Of a stretch of DNA of 64,000 nt, positions 27,014 to 38,000 are shown piece by piece. Under the pieces are notes generated by a model. The model was given only the letters and a program-made list of their open reading frames with translations, did no database searches and was not told where the DNA came from. This stretch comes from Flavobacterium humi. GTDB taxonomy: Bacteria; Bacteroidota; Bacteroidia; Flavobacteriales; Flavobacteriaceae. Positions within the stretch are counted from its first letter, which is position 1. The number at the start of each line of letters is the position of its first letter. The translations under genes were made by a program, and so were the position numbers. The stretch is from assembly GCF_004745595.1 (NCBI RefSeq), contig NZ_SRLH01000001.1, positions 124,001-188,000 of the forward strand, written 5' to 3'.

Positions 27014-28300
27014 TCAGCTTAATACTTCCCGCATTGCTTTGGCCTTGAGCAGGCATTCCTCGTATTCGTTTTCCGGGATGGCGGCTGCTGTAATGGCGCT
27101 TCCCACCGAAAAGGAAAGGTATTTTGCTTGAGCATTGTATAAAATGCTCCTAATGACGACATTAAAGTCAAAATCACCTTCAGGGGTAAAGTATCCCACC
27201 GCGCCGCTGTACAACCCGCGTTTGGTCTCTTCGAGTGCTTCAATTATTTTTAGTGCCGAAACCTTGGGAGCGCCCGTCATGCTTCCCATAGGGAAAGTAG
27301 TCCGGATAATTTCGACTGGGGAAACCGTATGCGGTACTTCCGAAACTACAGTAGAAATCATCTGGTGCACCTGTTTGAAAGTGTAAATACCGCACAATTC
27401 CTCTACATGTACCGAACCTTTGGTGGCCGTGTGGGACAAATCATTGCGGACCAGGTCAACGATCATGATGTTTTCAGAACGTTCTTTCGGGTTTTGGGAA
27501 AGATCGGTTTTTGCTTTTTCATCCCATGATCCTTCCGGGAAACGCTTGGCTGTCCCTTTGATGGGCTGTGTGATTATCTTCGTCGCTTCCTTACGTAAAT
27601 AACGTTCCGGTGAGGCGCAGAGGAGGTAATCGGTATTGTTTTTGAAATAGGCCGCAAACGGTGTTTGTGAGATGGCATTCAGTTTTTGATATATTTCCAA
27701 AGGATTGATCTGGGCATTTTGGGCAAAGAATTCCATGCAGAAATTCGCTTCATAAATATCTCCCCGATGGATGTGCGCCAGCATTTCTGTTATCTTACCG
27801 ATGTATTTTTCTTTCGAAATCCGTTGCTCAATGTGTACCGCAGCATCGTTTTTAGTTATTTCTGCTACTATTTGGCCTATTTCGTCAAAATCACTTTCCC
27901 ACTGGTCATCGCACATGTTCAGGTAGCAAATTTCCAATTGATTGCCTTTGAGCAAGAATATTTTTTTGGGCTGGAAGAAAAACAAATCCGGAAAAAACAA
28001 CCCGTCGGCATTTTCCGAACGTAAGTCTTCGGTATCGTTTTTCAGGTCATAGGACAAATAGCCAAAAAGCCAGTCCCGCGATTGTGACTGGTATTGTTTT
28101 AAATCGTCAAAAGCGTTGTGATAGTCTGTTTTTATTGAGGTGAAAGCATCTACAGCCAATACGGCATCGTAACTTCTGTAATGTTCGGGATACTGGTTGC
28201 TGTCTAAAAAAACAACTTCACGGAACTGTTGTGACCAGAGCAGGAGTTGCTTTTTGAGCAAAATCGGATCGGGTATGTTTTTAAAAATGGATGTTCTCAA
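27014..28300 (-). CDS. pabB: Aminodeoxychorismate synthase component I PabB
   Basis: A 428-residue chorismate-utilising enzyme. The catalytic core shows ITQPIKGTAKRF; the Lys in PIKGT is the nucleophile that distinguishes PabB from anthranilate synthase, which has PIAGT. Further marks are SENIMIVDLVRNDL, TTFPMGSMTGAPKV and GLYSGAVGYF near the C terminus. It turns chorismate plus ammonia into 4-amino-4-deoxychorismate for folate synthesis; the amidotransferase (PabA) and lyase (PabC) are not beside it. Chorismate comes from AroC (3990-5051). The gene precedes the ACGT array and tilS on the same strand. Confidence 0.9.
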   Translation of the reverse strand: MRTSIFKNIPDPILLKKQLLLWSQQFREVVFLDSNQYPEHYRSYDAVLAVDAFTSIKTDYHNAFDDLKQYQSQSRDWLFGYLSYDLKNDTEDLRSENADGLFFPDLFFFQPKKIFLLKGNQLEICYLNMCDDQWESDFDEIGQIVAEITKNDAAVHIEQRISKEKYIGKITEMLAHIHRGDIYEANFCMEFFAQNAQINPLEIYQKLNAISQTPFAAYFKNNTDYLLCASPERYLRKEATKIITQPIKGTAKRFPEGSWDEKAKTDLSQNPKERSENIMIVDLVRNDLSHTATKGSVHVEELCGIYTFKQVHQMISTVVSEVPHTVSPVEIIRTTFPMGSMTGAPKVSALKIIEALEETKRGLYSGAVGYFTPEGDFDFNVVIRSILYNAQAKYLSFSVGSAITAAAIPENEYEECLLKAKAMREVLS

Positions 28301-28478
28301 AGCGGGTTTCGGATAAAAAACAAAATTACAATAATATTATTCCTTCCGCCTATAATTTTTGGCACAGTTTTTAGTACAGGTTAAAAGAATTCGTTTAACA
28401 TAAAAACCTACCGATTATGGATTGAAAACTACCTAATTATAATCCAACCTTAGTATTAATTAAAACCTGAATTTTTTT

Positions 28479-29402
28479 ATGAAAACGATTCCAAAAGCCG
28501 GCCTGGTGCTCTTGCTTGCCGCCACCGCAATTTCCTGTAAAGAACAATCCAAAACAGAAGATGCTTTTTCCGACCAAAGCAGCCCAGCCATGGAAGAAGC
28601 CGTTGAAGCCCAGTCAAATGCCAAGGATAAGGCCATTTCTTCTTCGGCGGCAGTCCAGCCCAAAAATTCCAACAGGAAATTTGTCCGTACCGCGGATATC
28701 AAATTCCGGGTAGACAATGTGCCCCAATCAACGTATGCCATTGAGAATGCAACGGTTAAATTTGGCGGATTTGTGACTTATACCAACCTGCAAAGCACCA
28801 TTTCCAGTAAGGATGAAACCAAAGTGAGCCAGGACAGTACGCTGGAAACCACAAGATATACCGTAGAAAACAATATTACCATCCGGGTGCCCAACACCAA
28901 ATTGGATACGGTCATTAAAACCATCGCTAAACAGATAGATTTCCTGGACTACCGCGTGATAAAAGCTGATGATGTGTCATTGCAGATGCTGGCGAATCAA
29001 ATGGCGCAAAACCGGAGCAACCGTTCTGAAAAACGCCTGGAAAATGCTATTGATACCAAAGGCAAAAAATTAAATACCATTGTGGATGCCGAAAATAACC
29101 TCGACGCTAAAAAAGAACAACACGATGCCAGCAAACTGGAAAACCTTTCCTTGCAGGACCAGGTGAATTTCAGTACGTTGACATTGCAGTTGTACCAAAG
29201 GGAAGGCATCAAGCAGGAAATGGTTGCTAATGAGAAAAGCATCAATGCTTATCGCCCGCATATCGGTTTACAAATCATGGACAGCTTAAAAACCGGATGG
29301 TTCATGCTGGAAGCTGTTATTGCTTTTGTTGTGCAGCTTTGGGGTTTGGCTTTGATAGGAATCTTGGCCTGGTTCGGGTATAGGAAATTCGGGAAAAAAT
29401 AA
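28479..29402 (+). CDS. DUF4349 lipoprotein
   Basis: A 307-residue protein with a lipoprotein signal (LLLAATAISCKEQ, lipid Cys near residue 20). The mature part fits DUF4349: FVRTADIKFRVDNV near residue 68, GGFVTYTNLQS, ITIRVPNTKLDTVI near 145, a coiled-coil-like helical stretch at about 165-235 rich in Lys/Glu/Asn, and a C-terminal membrane helix (about 275-300, FVVQLWGLALIGILAWFGY). This topology would anchor it at both ends in one or two membranes. The function is unknown. It is monocistronic, and a terminator follows. Confidence 0.8.
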   Translation: MKTIPKAGLVLLLAATAISCKEQSKTEDAFSDQSSPAMEEAVEAQSNAKDKAISSSAAVQPKNSNRKFVRTADIKFRVDNVPQSTYAIENATVKFGGFVTYTNLQSTISSKDETKVSQDSTLETTRYTVENNITIRVPNTKLDTVIKTIAKQIDFLDYRVIKADDVSLQMLANQMAQNRSNRSEKRLENAIDTKGKKLNTIVDAENNLDAKKEQHDASKLENLSLQDQVNFSTLTLQLYQREGIKQEMVANEKSINAYRPHIGLQIMDSLKTGWFMLEAVIAFVVQLWGLALIGILAWFGYRKFGKK

Positions 29403-29420
29403 AAAAAGAAGGTAAAATAA

Positions 29421-29458
29421 AAACCCGTTTCGTTCTTAAAACGGGACGGGTTTTTTTA
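29421..29458. terminator. Intrinsic terminator between convergent genes
   Basis: AAACCCGTTT and AAAACGGGACGGGTTTTTTT can form a GC-rich hairpin ending in seven T, between the DUF4349 gene and lpd. Two alternative pairings share the CCCGTTT arm. Confidence 0.7.
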
Positions 29459-29476
29459 TAGTTCGATTGTAAAATC

Positions 29477-30880
29477 TTAAATGTGCAAAGCTCTTTTTCC
29501 GGTTGCATCCAAAGCGGCTTCTTTGATGGCTTCGGCAAAAGTAGGGTGGGCGTGGGACATTCTTGAAATGTCTTCGGCAGAGGCACGGAATTCCATAGCA
29601 GTTACTGCTTCGGCAATCAAATCGGCAGCACGGGCACCAATCATATGGATTCCTAAAACTTCGTCTGTTTTGGCATCGGCAAGGATTTTTACAAAACCTT
29701 CAATATCCGAACTCGCACGGGCACGTCCTAAAGCCTTGAAAGGGAAACTTCCTGATTTGAAATCGACTCCGGCTTCTTTTAGCTGCTCTTCCGTTTTCCC
29801 TACGGCGGCAACTTCCGGCCAAGTGTACACTACGCCAGGAATTAAATTATAATCGATATGTGGTTTTTGTCCTGCCAAATATTCGGCAACGATAACCCCT
29901 TCTTCTTCCGCTTTGTGAGCTAGCATGACGCCACGTACAACATCTCCGATAGCAAAAATATTGGAAGCCGTCGTTTGCAAATGGTCGTTTACTTCCACCT
30001 GACCTCTGTCTGAGATTTTAACACCTGCCTTATCTGCATTCAAACCGTCGGTATAAGGGCGTCGGCCTACGGAAATCAAAGAATAATCTCCTTCTAAAGT
30101 GATGATTTCGCCTTTGGCATTTTCGGCTTTGACCGTTACGGTATCTCCAGCACGCTCTACGGCTTGTACTTTGTGGGATGTATAGAATTTCATTCCTTGT
30201 TTTTTCAGGACTTTAGTCAGTTCTTTAGACAAAGCGCCATCCATTCCCGGAATGATCCTGTCCATGAATTCCACTACAGAAACCTGTGCGCCTAAACGCA
30301 AATATACTTGTCCCAATTCCAATCCGATAACTCCTCCGCCAATGACAACAAGGTGTTTAGGGACTTCTGTTAATTTTAAGGCTTCAGTTGAAGTAATGAT
30401 CCTTTCCTTGTCGATTTTGATAAAAGGCAATGAAGAAGGTTTTGAACCGGTAGCGATAATCGTGTTTTTGGCTTCTATTTTCTCAACAGAACCATCGGCT
30501 TTGGTTATGGCAACAGTCGTAGCATTTTCAAAAGAACCAACTCCTTCAAAAACAGTGATTTTATTTTTATCCATCAGGAATTTTACACCTCCGGCAGTTT
30601 GATCTACAACGGCTTGCTTGCGGGCAATCATTTTCTCAAGGTTGACTTTTACATCTCCGGAAACTTCAATTCCGTGGTCTGCAAAATGTTGCAGTTCCTC
30701 ATAATGGTGCGAAGAGGCTAATAATGCTTTTGAAGGGATACATCCTACATTTAGGCACGTACCACCCAAAGTGGAATATTTTTCGATAATGGCCGTTTTC
30801 ATCCCTAATTGTGCGCAACGGATTGCCGCTACATACCCGCCGGGACCTGAACCAATAACAACTACGTCAAATGAACTCAT
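29477..30880 (-). CDS. lpdA: Dihydrolipoyl dehydrogenase
   Basis: A 467-residue flavoprotein, the E3 component that reoxidises lipoamide in 2-oxoacid dehydrogenase complexes and the glycine cleavage system. It has the FAD Rossmann motif VIGSGPGGYVAA, the redox disulfide GGTCLNVGCIPSKALL near residue 40, the NAD motif VIGGGVIGLELGQVY near residue 180, a second FAD segment IFAIGDVV near 315, and the catalytic HAHPTFAEA (His-Pro-Glu) near 448. The E1 and E2 partner genes are not adjacent, which is common in flavobacteria. Confidence 0.95.
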   Translation of the reverse strand: MSSFDVVVIGSGPGGYVAAIRCAQLGMKTAIIEKYSTLGGTCLNVGCIPSKALLASSHHYEELQHFADHGIEVSGDVKVNLEKMIARKQAVVDQTAGGVKFLMDKNKITVFEGVGSFENATTVAITKADGSVEKIEAKNTIIATGSKPSSLPFIKIDKERIITSTEALKLTEVPKHLVVIGGGVIGLELGQVYLRLGAQVSVVEFMDRIIPGMDGALSKELTKVLKKQGMKFYTSHKVQAVERAGDTVTVKAENAKGEIITLEGDYSLISVGRRPYTDGLNADKAGVKISDRGQVEVNDHLQTTASNIFAIGDVVRGVMLAHKAEEEGVIVAEYLAGQKPHIDYNLIPGVVYTWPEVAAVGKTEEQLKEAGVDFKSGSFPFKALGRARASSDIEGFVKILADAKTDEVLGIHMIGARAADLIAEAVTAMEFRASAEDISRMSHAHPTFAEAIKEAALDATGKRALHI

Positions 30881-31035
30881 AGTAATTTATTTATGTTGTG
30901 TTTTAAAAAATTTCGAGTGACAAAATTAAGGAATTTTGTTTACAAGGAATTGCTTTATTCGGGAAAATAAAGAAGCTTTTTTCTTTCTTCCGGATTATTG
31001 CTTTTTGGGGTATGAGATCTGTAAAGACCAAGCAT

Positions 31036-31071
31036 AAAAAAAACCCTGAAAAAAGATTATCAGGGTTTCTA
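31036..31071 (-). terminator. Intrinsic terminator of the peptide-precursor operon
   Basis: On the minus strand GAAACCCTGA and TTCAGGGTTT form a 9-10 bp stem followed by a run of T. It lies just after the stop of the second peptide gene. Confidence 0.8.
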
Positions 31072-31089
31072 ACTCAAAAAATTAATTAA

Positions 31090-31284
31090 TTATACAGCGT
31101 CATTACAAGTATACACTTGAGGACATCCGATATATTCTACACAGTAGTATGGTCCTGTCACGGCTCCGCTGCAAGAGCATCCGCAAAGTGACAAGTCCGG
31201 TTTTCCTGCCATTCCGACAATCGTTTTTTGGCTTTCTTTAGAAAGCACTTCTACTCCGGAAAGGTTTAAAAGTCTTGATTTCAT
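31090..31284 (-). CDS. Cys-rich peptide precursor 1 (Bacteroidetes leader type)
   Basis: A 64-residue peptide. Residues 1-23, with RLLNLSGVEVLSKESQKTI, match the leader of Bacteroidetes natural-product or bacteriocin-like precursors, which end in a double-Gly-type site recognised by peptidase-containing ABC exporters. Here the site reads VGMAG, not a strict GG. The core holds LCGCSCSG and three more Cys (YYCVEYIGC, YTCNDAV), six in all. It is downstream of a second such gene on the same strand, 24 bases apart. No modifying enzyme, protease or transporter is in the window. Whether it is a bacteriocin, a signal or another secreted peptide is not known. Confidence 0.75.
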   Translation of the reverse strand: MKSRLLNLSGVEVLSKESQKTIVGMAGKPDLSLCGCSCSGAVTGPYYCVEYIGCPQVYTCNDAV

Positions 31285-31308
31285 AATAAGTATGTTTAGG
31301 TTAACAGA

Positions 31309-31485
31309 TTAAGAATCTTGGTTTGCGCAAGGATCGATAAAGCAAGGAGAGCAATAAGGTGGTTTTGGTTTTCCGCAAATGCAATGGCAACCGCCAGTAA
31401 TAGGCCCGATACCTCCGTTGATTGCTTTTTGGTTCTCTTTTGAAATCACTTCCGCTCCTGGGATGTTTAAAAGTCTTGTTTTCAT
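31309..31485 (-). CDS. Cys-rich peptide precursor 2 (Bacteroidetes double-Gly leader)
   Basis: A 58-residue peptide translated from the ATG at 31485 to the TAA at 31309-31311. The leader (RLLNIPGAEVISKENQKAI) is clearly paralogous to that of the neighbouring peptide and ends in a proper INGG cleavage site near residue 25. The core has six Cys in CHCICGKPKPPYCSPC and a final DPC, quite different from the core of its neighbour. Conserved leader plus divergent Cys-rich core is the pattern of ribosomal peptide precursors. It is the first gene of the two-gene unit and has a promoter-like sequence upstream. Confidence 0.75.
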   Translation of the reverse strand: MKTRLLNIPGAEVISKENQKAINGGIGPITGGCHCICGKPKPPYCSPCFIDPCANQDS

Positions 31486-31516
31486 TTGTACTAGTTGTTT
31501 TCGATTAATAAAGGCA

Positions 31517-31548
31517 CTAAAGTAGTATTTTATTTACAATAACAAAAA
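31517..31548 (-). promoter_or_regulatory. Putative promoter of the peptide-precursor pair
   Basis: On the minus strand TTTTTG (31548-31543) and TACTTTAG (31524-31517) are 18 bases apart, close to the Bacteroidetes -33/-7 arrangement; the -7 box has one mismatch to TAnnTTTG. The first peptide start is 31 bases downstream. Confidence 0.45.
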
Positions 31549-31573
31549 TATATTACGTTAAAAATGTAATATT

Positions 31574-32032
31574 TTACATATGAAAAACGGTAGTGTTTTT
31601 TACCTCGCCAATCATAAATGTACTGTGTGTACTGCCAATATGCTGGAGCGTAGTGAGTTTTGTAACCATAAATTCCCGGTATTCTTCCATGTCTTTTACA
31701 CAGATCTTGAGGATGTAGTCATAATCGCCACTTACATGGAAACATTCGAGGACTTCGTTGAGCAGGACCACTTCCTTTTCAAATTGGGAGATAAATTCTT
31801 TGGTGTGCTGCATAAGCTTGAGGTGGCAGAAAACCACAAAACCCTTTTCTATTTTGTTCCGGTTGAGCAAAGCGACATACCTGGAAATGATGCCTTCTTT
31901 TTCCAGTTTTTTAATCCGTTCGTAAACAGCGGTTACGGAAAGGTTTAGTTTTGAAGACAATTCCTTGGTCGTTTTCTTACTGTCGGTTTGAAGGAGTTTA
32001 AGCAGTTTCTTGTCAATCGTATCGAATATCAT
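31574..32032 (-). CDS. Lrp/AsnC-family transcriptional regulator
   Basis: A 152-residue regulator. The N-terminal winged helix (DTIDKKLLKLLQTDSKKTTK and ELSSKLNLSVTAVYERIKKL) and the C-terminal RAM/AsnC ligand-binding domain (VLECFHVSGDYDYILKICV) are both complete. Lrp proteins form octamers that often respond to amino acids. The ATG at 32032 gives the normal N terminus. The gene lies between the peptide pair and the 21-bp array on the same strand, and an amino-acid permease is the next gene upstream. Regulation of that permease is possible but unproven. Confidence 0.9.
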   Translation of the reverse strand: MIFDTIDKKLLKLLQTDSKKTTKELSSKLNLSVTAVYERIKKLEKEGIISRYVALLNRNKIEKGFVVFCHLKLMQHTKEFISQFEKEVVLLNEVLECFHVSGDYDYILKICVKDMEEYREFMVTKLTTLQHIGSTHSTFMIGEVKNTTVFHM

Positions 32033-32164
32033 GATGGAAAATGGTTTTAGCAATCAAAATTACGGCTTTGGCAGAAAATAATAGCAGGATTAAGTACAAA
32101 TGATAGTTTTATTTTCTAACTACTCTTCATGAGATGCGTTATTTTATGGAATAGGTTTCTTTTT

Positions 32165-32558
32165 TGCGTTGCAGGTGCTCCATCAAACAATGCAGGCGCT
32201 AAATTGTAAGTTGCAGGTGCTCCATCAAACAATGCAGGTGCTACATTGTAAGTTGCAGGCGCTTGTTTTTACGTTGCAGGTGCTCCATCAAACAATGCAG
32301 TCGCTACATTGTAAGTTGCGGGCGCTTGTTTTTACGTTGCAGGTGCTCCATCAAACAATGCAGTCGCTACATTGTAAGTTGCAGGCGCTTGTTTTTACGT
32401 TGCAGGTGCTCCATCAAACAATGCAGTCGCTACATTGTAAGTTGCGGGCGCTAAATTGTAAGTTGCAGGTGGTCCATCAAACAATGAAGGAGCTACTTTG
32501 TAAGTTGCGGGTGTTCCATCAAACAATGAAGGTGCTACATTGTAAGTTTCGGGTGTGG
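32165..32558. repeat. Array 2: nineteen tandem 21-bp units with TGCAG core
   Basis: On the plus strand the TGCAG core (variants TGCGG, TGAAG, TTCGG) begins at 32170 and recurs every 21 bases to 32548, nineteen positions with no slip. Each unit is a core close to TGCAGGTGCT plus one of three 11-base tails: a (CCATCAAACAA), b (ACATTGTAAGT or AAATTGTAAGT), c (TGTTTTTACGT). The order is a b a b c a b c a b c a b b a b a b. The c units differ from those of array 1 at only two or three positions. The last four or five units are more degenerate, as expected at an ageing array edge. The array fills the ~600-base gap between the permease gene's stop and the Lrp regulator's start. Confidence 0.92.
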
Positions 32559-32575
32559 CCTTTTCTACAGAAATA

Positions 32576-32609
32576 AAAAAATCCCGCTCAAAGGGAACGG
32601 GATTTTTTT
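32576..32609. terminator. Intrinsic terminator after the permease gene
   Basis: AAAAATCCCG and CGGGATTTTTTT form a 10-bp or longer stem with A- and T-runs on either side, between the permease gene (minus strand) and array 2. Confidence 0.8.
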
Positions 32610-32630
32610 ATAGTATTAAAGAAGATACGC

Positions 32631-34328
32631 TTAATCTTCGATGGTATCTTTCAATGGAGTAAAGTTTAAATGGCTCTTTTTAAATCCGTAACAGAAATAA
32701 AACACCAATCCGATAACCAGCCAGATCCCGAACCATTTCCAGTTGGAAACAGCCATTCCGGTTAATAGATAACAGCAGGAAATAAGCCCCAATAAAGGAA
32801 TTAGGGACAGGTTTTTAAAGAAGGCCAAAAAGGACATTACGATACATAATATAAAGAAAATGACCATAGTGATATTGGCCGTCAGCTTACCGTCTGCCAG
32901 TGTAAGGGTCTCAGCGAAAAATGTCGGAAGGGTATAATTGATTATTGCTGCTGAGGCGATTACAATAAGCGGGAATATGAATTTTGAGTTGATGTAAGGA
33001 ATCCTGAATTTGCCTTTGGTGGCGCGTTCGGCAATTTCGGCTTCACTTTGAGGGGATAGCATCAGTACGCCGCCGCACACCAATACGAAGGCAAATAATG
33101 TCCCGATACTGGTAAAATCCAAGACGAAATTCTCATCGGTAAAAAAGATAGGGATACCTACGACCAAACCGGTTACGAGTGTGGCAAAACCGGGAGTCTT
33201 GTATTTCGGGTGGATGGCAGAGAACTTCTTTGGCATCAGCCCGTCGCGGCTCATGGTCATCCAGATACGAGGCTGTCCCATCTGGAAAACAAGCATTACG
33301 CTGGTCATGGCAACAACGGCAGCAATCGATACGATGAACAGCATCCATTTCACTCCTTTTAAAGCAAAAATTTCAGCCAAAGGATCGCTAACACCTAATA
33401 AAGAATACGAAACCATTCCCGTGATTACCAAAGCCAGGATAATATAGACCACGGTACACACGACTAAAGAATAGATCATTCCGCGTGGCAGGTCGCGTTG
33501 TGGGTTTTTGCTTTCTTCGGCCAAAGTGGAAACGGCGTCAAATCCTATATAAGCAAAGAAAACGGCAGAAACTCCACCCATTACACCGCTGAAGCCGTTG
33601 GGCATAAAAGGAGTCCAGTTATTGATGTCGATATAAAAAGCACCTACTATAATAACCAGGGCTATGATCGCTAATTTGATGTACACCATGGCGTTGCTGA
33701 TGTTCTTGGATTCTTTGGTTCCTTTGTATACCAAATAAGTGATAATCACATTGATAAGAACTGCGGGTAAATCGAAAATGATCCTCAAACTTCCGATCAT
33801 GGGAGCATTCTGCCATGCCGTTAGGCCTTCTCCGGCCTTATTGTCCAAAAGGGCATCGTGCGCTGATTGGTAATTGATGGTAAGCCATTCCGGTAAATGG
33901 ATACCGAAAGTTTCCAGTAAATTGGTGAAATAACCGCTCCATGAAAAAGCGATATAAATGTTACCGATAGAATATTCCATTAGCAAAGCCCAACCGATTA
34001 TCCAGGCAAAAATTTCCCCGAAAGAAACGTAAGCATAGGTGTAAGCACTTCCGGAAACAGGTACGCGCGAAGCGAATTCGGCATAACACATCGCTGTAAA
34101 CCCGCAGGCAATAGCACAAATCACATACAATAAAACTACTCCGGGCCCACCTGAGAAACAAGCATTTCCAATGGCACTAAAAGTACCTCCTCCAATGATG
34201 GCAGCAATCCCGAAAAAAGTTAAATCTTTAACATTTAATACTTTATTTAATCCTGAATGCTCTCCATCTCCTCCTTGCTGTAATATCGTTCCCAGCGGTT
34301 TTCTTCTGAATAGTTTTAAAAAAGACAT
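32631..34328 (-). CDS. Amino acid permease (APC superfamily)
   Basis: A 565-residue membrane protein with twelve to fourteen helices. The APC signature is in the first helix (FFGIAAIIGGGTFSAIGNA), followed by PVSGSAYTYAYVSFGEIFAW near residue 93 and FFAYIGFDAVSTLAEESKNP near residue 260. It resembles cationic/neutral amino-acid transporters of the YfnA/CAT type, which import amino acids by proton exchange across the inner membrane. The exact substrate cannot be read from the sequence. It is monocistronic, with array 2 and the Lrp regulator downstream. Confidence 0.85.
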   Translation of the reverse strand: MSFLKLFRRKPLGTILQQGGDGEHSGLNKVLNVKDLTFFGIAAIIGGGTFSAIGNACFSGGPGVVLLYVICAIACGFTAMCYAEFASRVPVSGSAYTYAYVSFGEIFAWIIGWALLMEYSIGNIYIAFSWSGYFTNLLETFGIHLPEWLTINYQSAHDALLDNKAGEGLTAWQNAPMIGSLRIIFDLPAVLINVIITYLVYKGTKESKNISNAMVYIKLAIIALVIIVGAFYIDINNWTPFMPNGFSGVMGGVSAVFFAYIGFDAVSTLAEESKNPQRDLPRGMIYSLVVCTVVYIILALVITGMVSYSLLGVSDPLAEIFALKGVKWMLFIVSIAAVVAMTSVMLVFQMGQPRIWMTMSRDGLMPKKFSAIHPKYKTPGFATLVTGLVVGIPIFFTDENFVLDFTSIGTLFAFVLVCGGVLMLSPQSEAEIAERATKGKFRIPYINSKFIFPLIVIASAAIINYTLPTFFAETLTLADGKLTANITMVIFFILCIVMSFLAFFKNLSLIPLLGLISCCYLLTGMAVSNWKWFGIWLVIGLVFYFCYGFKKSHLNFTPLKDTIED

Positions 34329-34472
34329 AATTTGGTTAATTATAGTTGGTTAGTCCTGCTTTTTTTAGCAGGAAGCAAATATATAAAACTTACGGAATAA
34401 AACTTTTGATGTTCGATTTTTCTTATTAAGAATGATAGTTATTTACTATTTTAAAATAAAGATTAATAATCA

Positions 34473-36782
<2,310 letters not shown>

Positions 36783-36914
36783 TTGCTTGGAAATATATAC
36801 GTTAGAAAAAGGCGGTTTGGCAACAGGCTGCCTTTTTCAATACCAAATAAAATTAAATTATAGTGAAATAAAAAAATATAATTAAAGTCTATTATGTAAC
36901 AATCGGATAATGGC

Positions 36915-36922
36915 TACTTTTG
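36915..36922 (+). promoter_or_regulatory. Putative -7 box upstream of the peroxiredoxin gene
   Basis: TACTTTTG matches TAnnTTTG exactly, 32 bases before the start codon at 36955. Confidence 0.4.
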
Positions 36923-36954
36923 CGTTGTTAAAAAATATTTAAACCATATACATT

Positions 36955-37590
36955 ATGTCATTAGTAGGTAAAAAATTTCCAAACATTACAGTCGACGCCA
37001 TTTCGGAAATGGGGGACAATTTAAGAATCAATGTTCTTGAGGAAGCAGTAAACAATAACAAAAAAGTGCTATTGTTCTGGTATCCAAAAGATTTTACATT
37101 TGTTTGCCCAACAGAATTGCATGCTTTCCAGGCTGCTTTAGGAGAATTTGAAAAAAGGAATACTATCGTTATCGGGGCTTCCTGCGATACAAACGAAGTA
37201 CACTTCGCCTGGTTGAATACACCAAAGAACAACGGAGGAATTGAAGGAGTTACGTATCCTTTGTTAGCCGATACGACACGAAACCTTTCTAAAGCATTGG
37301 ACATTTTAGATGCTCAGGAGGTATATGATGAAGAATCAAACGATATTTTATTGGAAGGCTCTAACGTAACTTTCAGAGCAACGTACCTAATTGACGAAAC
37401 CGGTAAGATTTTCCACGAAAGTGTAAACGATATGCCGCTAGGAAGAAATGTGAACGAATACCTGCGTTTGGTGGATGCTTATACCCACGTGCAGACTAAA
37501 GGAGAAGTTTGCCCTGCCAACTGGGAAGAAGGTAAGGAAGCGATGGGAGCAGACAGGTTAAGTACTGCTGCTTATTTAAGCCAAAACTAA
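36955..37590 (+). CDS. 2-Cys peroxiredoxin (AhpC/TSA family)
   Basis: A 211-residue typical 2-Cys peroxiredoxin. The peroxidatic Cys is in TFVCPTELHAF near residue 50, the catalytic Arg near residue 125, and the resolving Cys in GEVCPANWEEG near residue 183. It reduces hydrogen peroxide and organic hydroperoxides with electrons from thioredoxin, and a thioredoxin-like gene lies 100 bases downstream, so the pair probably works together. No AhpF gene is adjacent. Confidence 0.92.
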   Translation: MSLVGKKFPNITVDAISEMGDNLRINVLEEAVNNNKKVLLFWYPKDFTFVCPTELHAFQAALGEFEKRNTIVIGASCDTNEVHFAWLNTPKNNGGIEGVTYPLLADTTRNLSKALDILDAQEVYDEESNDILLEGSNVTFRATYLIDETGKIFHESVNDMPLGRNVNEYLRLVDAYTHVQTKGEVCPANWEEGKEAMGADRLSTAAYLSQN

Positions 37591-37689
37591 GAACAACAAT
37601 AATCCAAATAGTAATGGCAATAGCAATTTTCGGGTTTTGCTTGCAGGACTTGACTGTTGATATTGCCATTATAATATAAAAGAAACGTT

Positions 37690-37998
37690 ATGTTAATAGA
37701 ATTAAACGAAGATACTTTAGCTGATTTGGTATCCCAAAACGATAAGGTTGTGGTTCAGTATTCCGCCTCATGGTGCGGCAACTGCCGAATTATGAAACCG
37801 AAATTCAAAAAACTGGCTGCAGAAAACGAAGGTGTGGCTTTTGTATTGGTCGATGCCGAAAATTCCCCGGAATCAAGAAAACTGGCCAATGTTTCGAACC
37901 TGCCGACATTTGCGGCTTTTGTAAACGGGAAATTGGTTAATGAAACCCAGACCAATAAAGCAGAAGTTTTAACGGAACTGGTTAACGGGATAGTATAA
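37690..37998 (+). CDS. Thioredoxin-like protein
   Basis: A 102-residue thioredoxin fold without signal peptide. The active site is SASWCGNCRIMKPKF; the CGNC between the Cys differs from the CGPC of standard thioredoxins, which shifts redox potential. The cis-Pro is in VSNLPTFAAF near residue 76. It likely supplies electrons to the upstream peroxiredoxin. The downstream gene begins 3 bases after its stop, so they are cotranscribed. Confidence 0.9.
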   Translation: MLIELNEDTLADLVSQNDKVVVQYSASWCGNCRIMKPKFKKLAAENEGVAFVLVDAENSPESRKLANVSNLPTFAAFVNGKLVNETQTNKAEVLTELVNGIV

Positions 37999-38000
37999 TT

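Noticed and set aside
9762..32558. CRISPR arrays
   Set aside because: Units are 21 bp, the tails are recurrent rather than unique, and no cas gene is in the window.
32169..32576. A 135-residue plus-strand frame with similar heptads in array 2
   Set aside because: Same reason as for array 1; the frame lies opposite to both flanking genes and has no promoter of its own.
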